Source: Thioalkalivibrio sp.
GTDB taxonomy: Bacteria; Pseudomonadota; Gammaproteobacteria; SpSt-1174
DNA length: 23,096 nucleotides
Reading direction: 5' to 3'
Assembly (NCBI GenBank): GCA_011046015.1
Contig: DSBO01000246.1
Location: 1-23,096 of the forward strand
This document shows positions 1 to 10,333 of the stretch, one piece after another. Every line of letters starts with the position of its first letter. The stretch's first letter is position 1. The translations under genes were made by a program, and so were the position numbers. Below the pieces are notes generated by a model, which was given only the letters and a program-made list of their open reading frames with translations, had not been told where the DNA came from and ran no database searches.

Positions 1-2784
1 GGCTTCGGGGGCGGCCCCGGGCGCCATCGGGACCGGCGGTTCGCCGTGCTCCAGCACCCAGGTGCCGTCCGCGTCGCGCGCGCCGAGGCCGTCGATGGCC
101 TGCTCGATGGCGGCGTACCAGTGGTCCTCCCCGCCCTTGCCGCGCGCATGACCGCTCACGATCAGCAGCTGGCGGGCGCGGGTGAGGGCGACGTAGAGCA
201 GGTTCGCGTCCTCGCGGGCGTCGCGCAGCTGTTTCTCGTCCAGCAGGGCGCAGACGGGCTCGGGCAGGTCGTCCTTGCGTCCCGGCAGGAGGAAGCGCGC
301 CGGGCGCTCGGCGTCGGCCGGCCAGTCGACCAGTGCCGCGTAGGTGCTGCGGCCGTTGGCCGTGGCCGTGCTGTCGGCCAGGATCACCACCGGGGCCTCC
401 AGGCCCTTGGAGCCGTGCACGGTCATGATGCGCACGCGGGCATCAACGCCCTGCGAGGGCGGGGTGTCCGGGGCCTCGTCGGCGCCGGCGCGCAGCTGGC
501 GCAGCCGGTCGAGGAACTTGATCAGGCTCGGGTAGCGGCCGGCGTCCACTTCCAGGGCGAGCTCCAGGAAGCGGGAGAGGTTGGCCATGACCACGGGCCG
601 CTGGTCCTCGGGTGTGGCGGCGCGGTAGCGGGCCAGCACATCGCCCTCGGTGTAGATGTGGTCCAGCAGGTCGTGGATGGGCAGGGCGCCGGCCAGCGGT
701 TGCCAGGCCGCCAGCCTTTCCTGCGCTGCGCGGATCGCCGGCGATGCACCCGGGTGCTGCGCGAGCGTGGCCAGCCGGTCCAGCCAGTAGCGGCCCTCGG
801 TGGTGGCCAGGGCGATGAGGTCGTCGTCGCTGGCGGCAAACAGCGGCGACTTCAGCACCTGCGCGAGACGCAGGTTGTCGAAGGGCGTGACCAGCAGCTC
901 CAGCAGGGCCAGCAGGTCCTGGATCTCCAGCGCCCCGAGCAGTCCGCCACGCTCGCTGCCCAGATACGGGATGCCTGCCTCGCGCAGGGCGCGTTCCATC
1001 TGGGCGCTGGCGGTGCGGTTGCGCAGCAGGATGAAGATGTCATCGAAGCGCAGCGAGCGGGCCTCCTGGCCGTGACCCACCGCCAGGCCGCTGTCGATCA
1101 GTGCGTGGATGCGCCGGGCGATGGCCTGGCCCTCGCGATAGGCGGTGTCGTCCTCGTACACGGGGCGAGGCTGTTCCAGCGGGTTGCGCAGCACTGGCGG
1201 GGACTCGCTGTCGGCGGGCTCGGGCCTGTCCATCTTCGGCACCAGCGGCAGCACCTCGACGCGGCCCCAGAGGGCGTGGTGATGGGTGTCGTGGGTCTGG
1301 AATCCGGCCAGGCGCGTGCCGAGCGGGGTATCCTCGAACAGCCGGTTGACGAAGGCCATCACGGCCGGCGAGGAGCGCCAGGACTTGCTGAGCGGGACCT
1401 GGCGGCCGGCCAGGCGCGCCTCCAGCCAGCGCGAGGCCTCGGCCTGCAGCTCGGGCTGGGCGCGGCGAAAGCCGTAGATCGACTGCTTGGGGTCGCCGAC
1501 CAGGAACACGCTGCGCGCCCGCTCCGGGTCGCCGGCGGCGATCTCCTCCAGCAGCGGCAGCAGCAGGCGCCACTGGGTGGGGTTGGTGTCCTGGAATTCG
1601 TCGATCAGCAGGTGGTCGATGCGCTGGTCCAGCTTGTACTGCACCCAGGCGGCGTTGTCCGAGTGGTTGAGCAGGCGGTAGGCCCGCCATTCGAGATCGG
1701 CGAAGTCCAGCATCCGGCGCTCGCGCTTGATGCGCTGGTAGTGGTCGAGGTAGCACTGGCCGGCCCGGTACCAGGCGAGATTCACCGCCAGGGCCTGCTG
1801 GCGGGCCAGGGCCTCGTGGCAGCGCGCGAGGTCGGCACAGAACCCGGCGTGCAGGGCGAGGAAACGGTCCTGGCCGGTGGCCCCCATGGCCTTTTCCTGC
1901 GCGCCCGATGGCTTGCGCGCCCGCGGCTTGCCCTGGGTGGTGAGGAACACACGCTGCAGGGCCGCGTAGCGGTCCTTTTGCGAGCGTTCGTCGTGCAGCG
2001 CCGTGGCGATGCGCTCGATGGCCTCCTGGTTCCCCTTGTTGACGTGCTTTTCCAGCAGGCCGCGGAACTCCCTCAGGCGCTGCAGGCGGCTGTCGTCGAG
2101 CAGTTCGGCCACGGGATCGGCATGCGGATCGACATCGAGGAAGGCGCGCAGGCGGGCGTCGGCGAAGGCCAGCGGGTCGGCGGCGGTCTCGGTATAGGCC
2201 CACCAGTCGGCGCGGTAGGCGAGGAAGCTCTCCAGTGCGCCGCGCGTGTTGTCGATGCCGTTGAGCGCGTCGAATAGGACCTCCAGACCGCGGGCGACCG
2301 GCGTCTCGGGGTCGCGGGTGGCGTCGGCGATCATCGCCTCGAAGGCCGCGTCGCGCAGCTCGCCGGTGGTCTCGGCCAGCTCGAAACCCGGTGGCACGTC
2401 GGCCTCCAGCGGGAAGCGGCGCAGCAGTTCCTGGCACAGGGCGTGGAAGGTGGTGGTGCGCACGCCGCGTTCGGCATGCAGCAGTTGCTCGTACAGGTGG
2501 CGGGCGCGCCGGCGCGTGGCCGCGTCGGTGGCCTCGCCGATCCCGCCCAGGGCGGCGGCGAGCTGGTCGTCGTCCATGCCCGCCCAGCCCCGCACCCGGG
2601 CGAGCAGGCGTTCCTGCATCTCGCCGGCGGCCTTGCGGGTGAAGGTCACGGCCAGGATCCCGTCCGGACGGGCGCCGGCCAGCAGCAGGCGCACCAGGCG
2701 GGTGACGAGCTGGTAGGTCTTGCCGGAGCCGGCCGAGGCGAAGACGGCGGCGTTGATACCGGGGGCGGTGGGGTTGAGCGACAT
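1..2784 (-). CDS. UvrD/AddA-type DNA helicase, N-terminal 928 codons (runs off left edge)
   Basis: This is a superfamily 1 ATP-dependent DNA helicase of the UvrD/RecB/AddA kind, expected to act in double-strand break end processing. Reading from ATG at 2784, the frame is open to base 1, so the C-terminus is missing. The helicase motifs appear in order. Walker A is ASAGSGKT at residues 16-23. Motif II is DEFQDT at 395-400, and motif III is VGDPKQSIYGFR at 429-440. Motif V is TVHGSKGLE at 788-796, and motif VI is YVALTRAR at 864-871. The long insertions between motifs suit the AddA/RecB branch rather than the shorter UvrD or Rep. Whether a C-terminal nuclease domain follows cannot be seen. The start is supported by AGGAA about ten bases upstream. 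The gene is divergent from parE. An AddB-like or PD-(D/E)XK partner, if present, must lie beyond the left edge. The helicase call is very secure; the exact subfamily is inferred. Confidence 0.9.
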   Translation of the reverse strand, partial: MSLNPTAPGINAAVFASAGSGKTYQLVTRLVRLLLAGARPDGILAVTFTRKAAGEMQERLLARVRGWAGMDDDQLAAALGGIGEATDAATRRRARHLYEQLLHAERGVRTTTFHALCQELLRRFPLEADVPPGFELAETTGELRDAAFEAMIADATRDPETPVARGLEVLFDALNGIDNTRGALESFLAYRADWWAYTETAADPLAFADARLRAFLDVDPHADPVAELLDDSRLQRLREFRGLLEKHVNKGNQEAIERIATALHDERSQKDRYAALQRVFLTTQGKPRARKPSGAQEKAMGATGQDRFLALHAGFCADLARCHEALARQQALAVNLAWYRAGQCYLDHYQRIKRERRMLDFADLEWRAYRLLNHSDNAAWVQYKLDQRIDHLLIDEFQDTNPTQWRLLLPLLEEIAAGDPERARSVFLVGDPKQSIYGFRRAQPELQAEASRWLEARLAGRQVPLSKSWRSSPAVMAFVNRLFEDTPLGTRLAGFQTHDTHHHALWGRVEVLPLVPKMDRPEPADSESPPVLRNPLEQPRPVYEDDTAYREGQAIARRIHALIDSGLAVGHGQEARSLRFDDIFILLRNRTASAQMERALREAGIPYLGSERGGLLGALEIQDLLALLELLVTPFDNLRLAQVLKSPLFAASDDDLIALATTEGRYWLDRLATLAQHPGASPAIRAAQERLAAWQPLAGALPIHDLLDHIYTEGDVLARYRAATPEDQRPVVMANLSRFLELALEVDAGRYPSLIKFLDRLRQLRAGADEAPDTPPSQGVDARVRIMTVHGSKGLEAPVVILADSTATANGRSTYAALVDWPADAERPARFLLPGRKDDLPEPVCALLDEKQLRDAREDANLLYVALTRARQLLIVSGHARGKGGEDHWYAAIEQAIDGLGARDADGTWVLEHGEPPVPMAPGAAPEA

Positions 2785-2821
2785 GGATCACGTTCCTGTG
2801 GGTGCCCGACTAGCTTAATGC

Positions 2822-2851
2822 TTGAAGGCGGCGGCGCATACCTCCCATAAT
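2822..2851 (+). promoter_or_regulatory. Candidate sigma-70 promoter for parE-parC
   Basis: TTGAAG at 2822-2827 and CATAAT at 2846-2851 are separated by 18 bases, in the 131-bp divergent gap between the helicase gene and parE. The -35 matches the consensus at four of six positions and the -10 at five of six. Transcription would start near 2858, leaving a leader of about 58 nt. That leader holds two short GC-rich inverted repeats, GGCCC/GGGCC near 2853-2872 and CCCC/GGGG near 2887-2900. This is pattern matching only. Confidence 0.4.
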
Positions 2852-2915
2852 GGGCCCCCAGATATTGGGCCTTCGAGACAACCATCCCCCTCATCTTGGG
2901 GTTTCCCGGAAGATT

Positions 2916-4802
2916 ATGAGCCAAGCCTACAACGCCGCCGATATCGAGGTATTGAGCGGGCTGGAGCCGGTGCGCAAGCGTCCCGGCATGTACACCGACA
3001 CCAGCCGCCCCAACCACCTCGCCCAGGAAGTGATCGACAACAGCGTCGACGAAGCCATCGCCGGCCACGCCAGCAAGGTGAGCGTGACGCTGTATCGCGA
3101 CGGCTCGCTCGAGGTGGTGGACGACGGCCGCGGCATGCCGGTGGACCTGCATCCGCAGAAGAAGCTGCCCGGGGTGGAGGTGATCCTCACCACCCTGCAC
3201 GCGGGGGGCAAGTTCTCGGACAAGAACTACCAGTTCTCCGGCGGCCTGCACGGCGTGGGCGTGTCGGTGGTCAACGCCCTCTCCAAACGCCTGGAGATCG
3301 AGGTGCGCCGTGACGGCAAGCGCCATGCCATGGCCTTCGCCGGCGGCGCGAAGGCCAGCGACCTCACCGTGGTCGGCGAGGTGGGCAAGCGCAACACCGG
3401 CACCACGGTGCGCTTCTGGCCCGACGCCCAGTATTTCGACAGCATCAAGTTCTCCGTGCCGCGCCTGAAACACGTACTGCGTGCCAAGGCGGTGCTGTGC
3501 CCGGGCCTGCTGATCGAGTTCTTCGACGAGCAGAGCGGCGAGCGCGAGACCTGGCAGTACGAGGACGGCCTGCGCGACTACCTGATGGAGGCGGTGCAGG
3601 GCTACGAGCTGCTACCGGAGGAGCCCTTCATCGGTTCGCTCCATGGCGAGAAGGAGGCCGTGGACTGGGCGGTGGTATGGCTGCCGGAGGGCGGCGAGGG
3701 CGTGCAGGAGAGCTACGTCAACCTGATCCCCACCGCCCAGGGCGGCACGCACGTGAACGGCCTGCGCCAGGGCCTGACCGAGGCGGTGCGCGAATTCTGC
3801 GAGTTCCGCAACCTGATCCCGCGCGGCGTGAAGCTCTCGCCGGAGGACGTGTGGGACCGCGTGAGCTACATCGTCTCGCTGAAGATGCAGGACCCGCAGT
3901 TCGCCGGCCAGACCAAGGAGCGGCTGTCCTCGCGCGAGTCGGCCGCCTTCATTTCCGGGGTGGTGAAGGACGCCTTCAGCCTGTGGCTCAACCAGCACGC
4001 CGAGACCGGCGAGCGCCTCGCACAGTTCGCCATCGGCAACGCCCAGCGCCGCCTGCGCGCCGGCAAGAAGGTGGTGCGCAAGAAGGTCACCCAGGGCCCG
4101 GCGCTGCCGGGCAAGCTGGCCGACTGCGCCGCGCAGGACCTGTCGCGCACCGAGCTGTTTCTCGTTGAAGGGGACTCCGCCGGCGGTTCGGCGAAGCAGG
4201 CGCGCGACCGCGAGTTCCAGGCCATCATGCCGCTGCGCGGCAAGATCCTGAACACCTGGGAGGTGGACCCGGACCAGATCCTCGCCTCGCAGGAGATCCA
4301 CGACATCTCCGTGGCCATCGGCGTGGAGCCGGGCGCCGAGGACCTCAGCAAGCTGCGTTACGGCAAGATCTGCATCCTCGCCGACGCCGACTCCGACGGC
4401 CTGCACATCGCCACGCTGCTCTGCGCGCTGTTCGTGCGTCACTACCGCCCGCTGGTGATGGCCGGGCACATCTACGTGGCCATGCCGCCGCTGTTCCGCA
4501 TCGACATCGGCAAGGACGTCTACTATGCCCTCGACGAGTCGGAGAAGGCCGGCGTGATCGACCGCATCAAGGCCGAGGGCAAGCGCGGCAAGATCACCGT
4601 CACCCGCTTCAAGGGCCTGGGCGAGATGAATCCGCTGCAGCTGCGCGAGACCACCATGGCGCCCGAGACGCGCCGGCTGGTGCAACTCACGCTGGAGGCC
4701 GCCGACGACACCAACACGCTGCTGGACATGCTGCTGTCGAAGAAACGTGCCTCCGACCGCAAGACCTGGCTGGAACAGAAGGGCGACCTCGCCGAGGTCT
4801 GA
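2916..4802 (+). CDS. parE: DNA topoisomerase IV subunit B (ParE)
   Basis: This is the ATPase subunit of topoisomerase IV, which decatenates daughter chromosomes as a ParC2ParE2 heterotetramer. The 628-aa length fits ParE and is far shorter than the roughly 800 aa of proteobacterial GyrB. The GHKL ATPase fold shows QEVIDN with the catalytic Glu at 38, DDGRGMPV at 69-76 and the glycine-rich lid GGLHGVGVSVVN at 109-120. The TOPRIM domain shows EGDSAGG beginning at Glu418 and DADSDG at 490-495, supplying the acidic Mg-binding residues. DGLHIATLL after the TOPRIM acidic pair is typical of ParE. An in-frame ATG at 2850 would add 22 residues, but it overlaps a likely -10. ATG 2916 has GGAAG just upstream and gives the family N-terminus, so it was chosen. 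The stop is 27 bp before parC, which implies co-transcription. Confidence 0.96.
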   Translation: MSQAYNAADIEVLSGLEPVRKRPGMYTDTSRPNHLAQEVIDNSVDEAIAGHASKVSVTLYRDGSLEVVDDGRGMPVDLHPQKKLPGVEVILTTLHAGGKFSDKNYQFSGGLHGVGVSVVNALSKRLEIEVRRDGKRHAMAFAGGAKASDLTVVGEVGKRNTGTTVRFWPDAQYFDSIKFSVPRLKHVLRAKAVLCPGLLIEFFDEQSGERETWQYEDGLRDYLMEAVQGYELLPEEPFIGSLHGEKEAVDWAVVWLPEGGEGVQESYVNLIPTAQGGTHVNGLRQGLTEAVREFCEFRNLIPRGVKLSPEDVWDRVSYIVSLKMQDPQFAGQTKERLSSRESAAFISGVVKDAFSLWLNQHAETGERLAQFAIGNAQRRLRAGKKVVRKKVTQGPALPGKLADCAAQDLSRTELFLVEGDSAGGSAKQARDREFQAIMPLRGKILNTWEVDPDQILASQEIHDISVAIGVEPGAEDLSKLRYGKICILADADSDGLHIATLLCALFVRHYRPLVMAGHIYVAMPPLFRIDIGKDVYYALDESEKAGVIDRIKAEGKRGKITVTRFKGLGEMNPLQLRETTMAPETRRLVQLTLEAADDTNTLLDMLLSKKRASDRKTWLEQKGDLAEV

Positions 4803-4829
4803 GCCACTACCACGAATCGATAGGCACCC

Positions 4830-7082
<2,253 letters not shown>

Positions 7083-7102
7083 TCCGCTGTCATCATTCGG
7101 GG

Positions 7103-7130
7103 ATTGAAATTTTAACCCCTGACCCTATTT
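7103..7130 (+). promoter_or_regulatory. Candidate sigma-32 (RpoH) heat-shock promoter of htpX
   Basis: ATTGAAA at 7103-7109, a 13-base spacer and CCCTATTT at 7123-7130 match the RpoH consensus CTTGAAA (11-16 bases) CCCCATNT. Six of seven positions match at -35 and seven of eight at -10. HtpX belongs to the heat-shock regulon in E. coli, which makes this assignment biologically coherent. Transcription would start near 7137, about 38 bases upstream of the htpX ATG. No experimental support is available here. Confidence 0.6.
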
Positions 7131-7174
7131 AATCGCCTGGACCATCAACCGGTAACAGACTGGAATAACGACCT

Positions 7175-8059
7175 ATGAAACGAATCGCGCTGTTTCTGGC
7201 CACCAACATTGCCATCCTCGTGGTGCTGTCCATCGTCCTGAACATCTTCGGCGTCGACAGCCTGCTGCAGGAGAATGGCGTCGACCTGAACATGCAGGCG
7301 GTGCTCATCTTTGCGGCCGTGTTCGGTTTCGGTGGCGCCTTTATCTCGCTGGGGCTGTCCAAGTTCATGGCCAAACGCGCCATGGGCGTGCAGATCATCG
7401 AGCGGCCCAGCAATTCCAGCGAGCAGTGGCTGGTGGAGACGGTGCGCCGTCAGGCCCAGGCGGCTGGCATCGGCATGCCCGAGGTGGGGGTCTTCAACTC
7501 CCCCGAACCCAATGCCTTTGCCACGGGGGCGAACAAGAACAAGGCCCTGGTGGCAGTGAGCACGGGGCTTCTGCAGAACATGACGGCCGACGAGGTCGAG
7601 GCCGTGCTCGGCCACGAGGTCGCACACGTGGCCAACGGCGACATGGTGACCATGGCCCTGATCCAGGGCGTGATCAACACCTTCGTTATCGCCATCTCGC
7701 GCGTCATTGGCCACTTCGTCGATCGCGTGATACTCAAGAACGAGCAGGGCTACGGCCTGGGTTATTTCGCCACCGTGATCATCACCGAGATCTTCCTCGC
7801 GGTGCTGGCCTCGGTCATCGTCATGTGGTTCTCGCGCCAGCGCGAGTTCCGCGCCGATCGAGGCGGTGCGGATCTGGCCGGCCGCGAGAAGATGATTGCC
7901 GCACTGCGCCGCCTGCAGGAACGTGCGCATGGCGAGGACATGCCCGGACAGCTGGCTGCCTTTGGCATCAGCGGCAAGGGCAAGAGCGGCATCGCCCGCC
8001 TGTTCATGAGCCATCCGCCGCTGGAGGAGCGCATCGCTGCCCTCGAGCAGATGCGCTGA
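7175..8059 (+). CDS. htpX: Inner-membrane zinc metalloprotease HtpX (M48B family)
   Basis: This is a membrane-bound, heat-inducible metalloprotease that degrades misfolded inner-membrane proteins alongside FtsH. The 294-aa length is typical. Two N-terminal hydrophobic helices span about residues 4-25 and 40-62. The zinc motif HEVAH is at 147-151. A further hydrophobic segment lies near 160-180, and another at about 196-220. The third zinc ligand is probably Glu224 in the REFRAD motif. The conserved NSPEPNAFATG stretch at 108-118 and the C-terminal MSHPPLEERIAAL are characteristic of HtpX. It follows parC with a 92-bp gap that contains a good RpoH-type promoter, so it is probably transcribed on its own under heat stress. 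A strong terminator lies just after it. Confidence 0.96.
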   Translation: MKRIALFLATNIAILVVLSIVLNIFGVDSLLQENGVDLNMQAVLIFAAVFGFGGAFISLGLSKFMAKRAMGVQIIERPSNSSEQWLVETVRRQAQAAGIGMPEVGVFNSPEPNAFATGANKNKALVAVSTGLLQNMTADEVEAVLGHEVAHVANGDMVTMALIQGVINTFVIAISRVIGHFVDRVILKNEQGYGLGYFATVIITEIFLAVLASVIVMWFSRQREFRADRGGADLAGREKMIAALRRLQERAHGEDMPGQLAAFGISGKGKSGIARLFMSHPPLEERIAALEQMR

Positions 8060-8076
8060 GCCGGCAACCTCCGGAC

Positions 8077-8117
8077 GCAACAAAAAAGGCCGCGAACTTC
8101 GCGGCCTTTTTTGTTGC
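8077..8117. terminator. Bidirectional Rho-independent terminator between htpX and the FimX-like gene
   Basis: These 41 bases are a perfect inverted repeat with 20-base arms around a single central C. The core pairs GGCCGCGAA with TTCGCGGCC. It is flanked by a run of six A on the left and six T on the right, so on either strand the GC-rich hairpin is followed by a U-tract. It lies 17 bp after the htpX stop and 18 bp before the end of the convergent FimX-like gene, and serves both. Confidence 0.92.
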
Positions 8118-8135
8118 CCGGTTCAAGTGGCGGGC

Positions 8136-10205
8136 TTAGCCCATGGAGCTGAAGTCGTAGTTCAACTCCTCGCTGGGGTCCTGCAGGAAGGAGCCCTGGA
8201 TGTAGTTCACGCCCATGCCCCAGAGTACCGACAGGGCATTGGGGTCCTCCACGAACTGCGCCACGATCAGCTTGTTATGCGTGTGCGCCGTGTCGGTGAG
8301 GCTCTTCACGGTATCCTGGTTTTCCTGGTTGCCGGTGATGTTTTGCATGAAGCCGCGGTCGATCTTGAGGTAGTCCGCATTCACGTGTTTGAGGAGCTGG
8401 AAGGGATCCAGGCCGGCGCCGAAATCGTCGAGTGCGAAGGCGCACTTGATCTGCTTGAGGCCGTTGACGAACTCCTTGGCCTGCTTGAGGTACTTGAGAA
8501 TCGTCTCCTCTTTCATCTCCAGTACCAGGCTCTCCGCCGGCAGGCGCGCCTCCTTGAGCTTCTCCGCCACCCAGGGCAGGGCCCCCGGGTCCTGTAGCGA
8601 ACCGGCCGTGAGCTTGATGAAGAAAATCGTATCGGGGTGTGTCTTGCGACGCTCGGCGAGCTTCTTCAGGGCATTGATCAACACCCAGCGGTCCAGGCCC
8701 TTGGCCATGTTGGTACGTTCGGCACTCGGCAGGAAGTCGTTGGGACTCACCGCATTGCCGTCCTTGTCCAGCAGGCGAAGGTACACTTCGTAGCGTTCGC
8801 CCGGATCGCCGTGCAGGCTGACGATCGGCTGATACAGCAGTCGCAGCCGGTTGTCCTTGAGCGCCTCGCGAATGACTTCGCCCCATTGCTCGTCGATCTG
8901 TTTCTGCGTCATCTCGCCGGCCTTGGGCTGGTAGATGACGGACTTGCCGCCGTCACCCTGGGCGGCCTCGGCACGCGCGGCTTCGGCACGTGCCACGAGT
9001 TCGTTGGCGTCCGGCGTGTTCTCGTCGATGATTGCCGCGCCCGAGCTGATGGTGCAGGTGATGGACTTGCCCTCCACCTCGAAGATGCTGTCGGTCACGG
9101 CCTTGAGCAGCTTGGTCATGTAGGCCGACAGTGCGTCCTTTTCCCAGTGGCGGGTGATGATGGCGAAGTTGGGGCCGTCCATGCGCGCCACGAGGTCGCC
9201 CTCATTGGCGCTCTGGGCCAGGGTCTTGCCGACATCGGCGATCACCAGGTCGCTGCCGGAGACGCCGACGATGCCCTTGATGTCCTCAAACTTGTCGATG
9301 ACGATCTCCACCAGCGCGGTGTTGCCCTGGCCCTGGCCGGCGGCACCGACTTTCGAGCCCAACTGCTCGATAAAGTGCTGACGGTTGAACAGGCCGGTGA
9401 GCAGGTCGCGCTGGCTGAGGTAGTTGAGCTGCTGTTCGAGCTCCTTGGCATTGGCCTGATCGCGAATGAGGATCTGCGTGCAGGGTTCGCCGTCGATGGT
9501 GGCCGGACTGAACTCGATGTTGGCCTTGAATTCCTTGTCGTGGGTGTCGCGCAGCGTAATGTCGAGCTCCTGCTTCTGTTCCTTGCCCTTGGCGTAATTG
9601 CGCAGGAAATCCTTCATCTTGTTCTGGTCATTGGGCGCCACCATATCCATGATCGGCGTGCCTTCCACGTCGTCGAGGCCAGCGTAGCCGAAGAGCTCGA
9701 GATAGGATTCGTTGGCGAAGATGTGCATGCCTTCATGCACGTAGGCGATAGCGTCGCGGGAACTCTGCAGCAGGGTCTTGCAGCGCCGGTCGGTCTCGCG
9801 CAGGGCGGATTCCAGCTGCTTGAGCTGTCGCCATTGCGACTGGCAGGTCGCAGTGCGGGATACCACCAGCTTGAGGTGTTCCGTCTGGTTCTTCCGGACC
9901 AGGTCCGCCGCGCCGAGCTGCATGCAGTCGATCACGTCGGCGTCCGTATCGGTGACGGCGATCACCGGGGCGCTGCGTCCGGCGTCGCGAATGCCGGTGA
10001 TGGTCTGTTCGAGCGACAGGCCTGGTACCTTCAGCGAACAGATGACAAGGTCTGGCGTGTGCTTCTTGAGCAGGGTCTCGAGCTCATCGGACGTCACGGC
10101 ACGGTCTGCCCTGACGGCGAAGCCGGCGCCCTTGATGGTGCTGATCATCATTTCGGCATCGTTGAGATTGTCTTCAACGATGATGAGGCGGAGTACGTTA
10201 TCCAT
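8136..10205 (-). CDS. FimX-like c-di-GMP receptor (degenerate REC-PAS-GGDEF-EAL)
   Basis: At 689 aa it has the length and domain order of Pseudomonas FimX, which binds c-di-GMP and controls type IV pilus assembly and twitching. The REC domain is about 1-120. Its phosphoacceptor position is Ser57 in DLVICSLKVPG instead of Asp, so it probably cannot be phosphorylated. The PAS domain is about 140-250. In the GGDEF domain (about 262-425) the signature is replaced by DGPNF at 343-347, so no cyclase activity is expected. In the EAL domain (about 440-680) EAL is EVY at 473-475. The metal-ligand Asn of the FINLS motif is Lys531, and the usual catalytic Glu of VAEGVE is Gln650. DDFGAG (593-598) and YLKIDRGF (612-619) are retained. 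The whole protein therefore looks like a sensor or effector rather than an enzyme. It lies downstream of a PilZ-like gene and appears to have its own promoter. Orthology to fimX is likely but inferred from architecture. Confidence 0.88.
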   Translation of the reverse strand: MDNVLRLIIVEDNLNDAEMMISTIKGAGFAVRADRAVTSDELETLLKKHTPDLVICSLKVPGLSLEQTITGIRDAGRSAPVIAVTDTDADVIDCMQLGAADLVRKNQTEHLKLVVSRTATCQSQWRQLKQLESALRETDRRCKTLLQSSRDAIAYVHEGMHIFANESYLELFGYAGLDDVEGTPIMDMVAPNDQNKMKDFLRNYAKGKEQKQELDITLRDTHDKEFKANIEFSPATIDGEPCTQILIRDQANAKELEQQLNYLSQRDLLTGLFNRQHFIEQLGSKVGAAGQGQGNTALVEIVIDKFEDIKGIVGVSGSDLVIADVGKTLAQSANEGDLVARMDGPNFAIITRHWEKDALSAYMTKLLKAVTDSIFEVEGKSITCTISSGAAIIDENTPDANELVARAEAARAEAAQGDGGKSVIYQPKAGEMTQKQIDEQWGEVIREALKDNRLRLLYQPIVSLHGDPGERYEVYLRLLDKDGNAVSPNDFLPSAERTNMAKGLDRWVLINALKKLAERRKTHPDTIFFIKLTAGSLQDPGALPWVAEKLKEARLPAESLVLEMKEETILKYLKQAKEFVNGLKQIKCAFALDDFGAGLDPFQLLKHVNADYLKIDRGFMQNITGNQENQDTVKSLTDTAHTHNKLIVAQFVEDPNALSVLWGMGVNYIQGSFLQDPSEELNYDFSSMG

Positions 10206-10287
10206 CCGTAAGCGTCACTAGCGATCGTGTGGCATGTGGTGGCCGGCCTGACGGCGCGGAGTCCGATGGGCGGTGGCGAAGCCTCCG

Positions 10288-10316
10288 ATTGTCCCCGTTG
10301 CATGACGGCGTGGCAA
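10288..10316 (-). promoter_or_regulatory. Candidate sigma-70 promoter for the FimX-like gene
   Basis: On the minus strand TTGCCA (10316-10311) is followed after exactly 17 bases by GACAAT (10293-10288). The -35 matches the consensus at five of six positions and the -10 at four of six. It lies in the 128-bp gap between the PilZ-like gene and the FimX-like start. Initiation would be near 10281, giving a leader of about 75 nt. It would allow expression independent of the upstream gene. I see nothing else in this gap. Confidence 0.45.
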
Positions 10317-10333
10317 GCGACCAGCTCACCGTT

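Noticed and set aside
46..2277. 743-codon plus-strand frame
   Set aside because: It lies opposite the helicase gene, whose motifs I to VI are in the correct order on the minus strand. This is a high-GC shadow frame.
1040..2791. 583-codon minus-strand frame starting near the helicase start
   Set aside because: It is a shifted frame of the same strand, rich in Arg, Pro and Gly. The true helicase frame begins at 2784 and remains open to base 1.
8637..10211. 524-codon plus-strand frame opposite the FimX-like gene
   Set aside because: It is antisense to a complete REC-PAS-GGDEF-EAL protein and has no recognisable motif.
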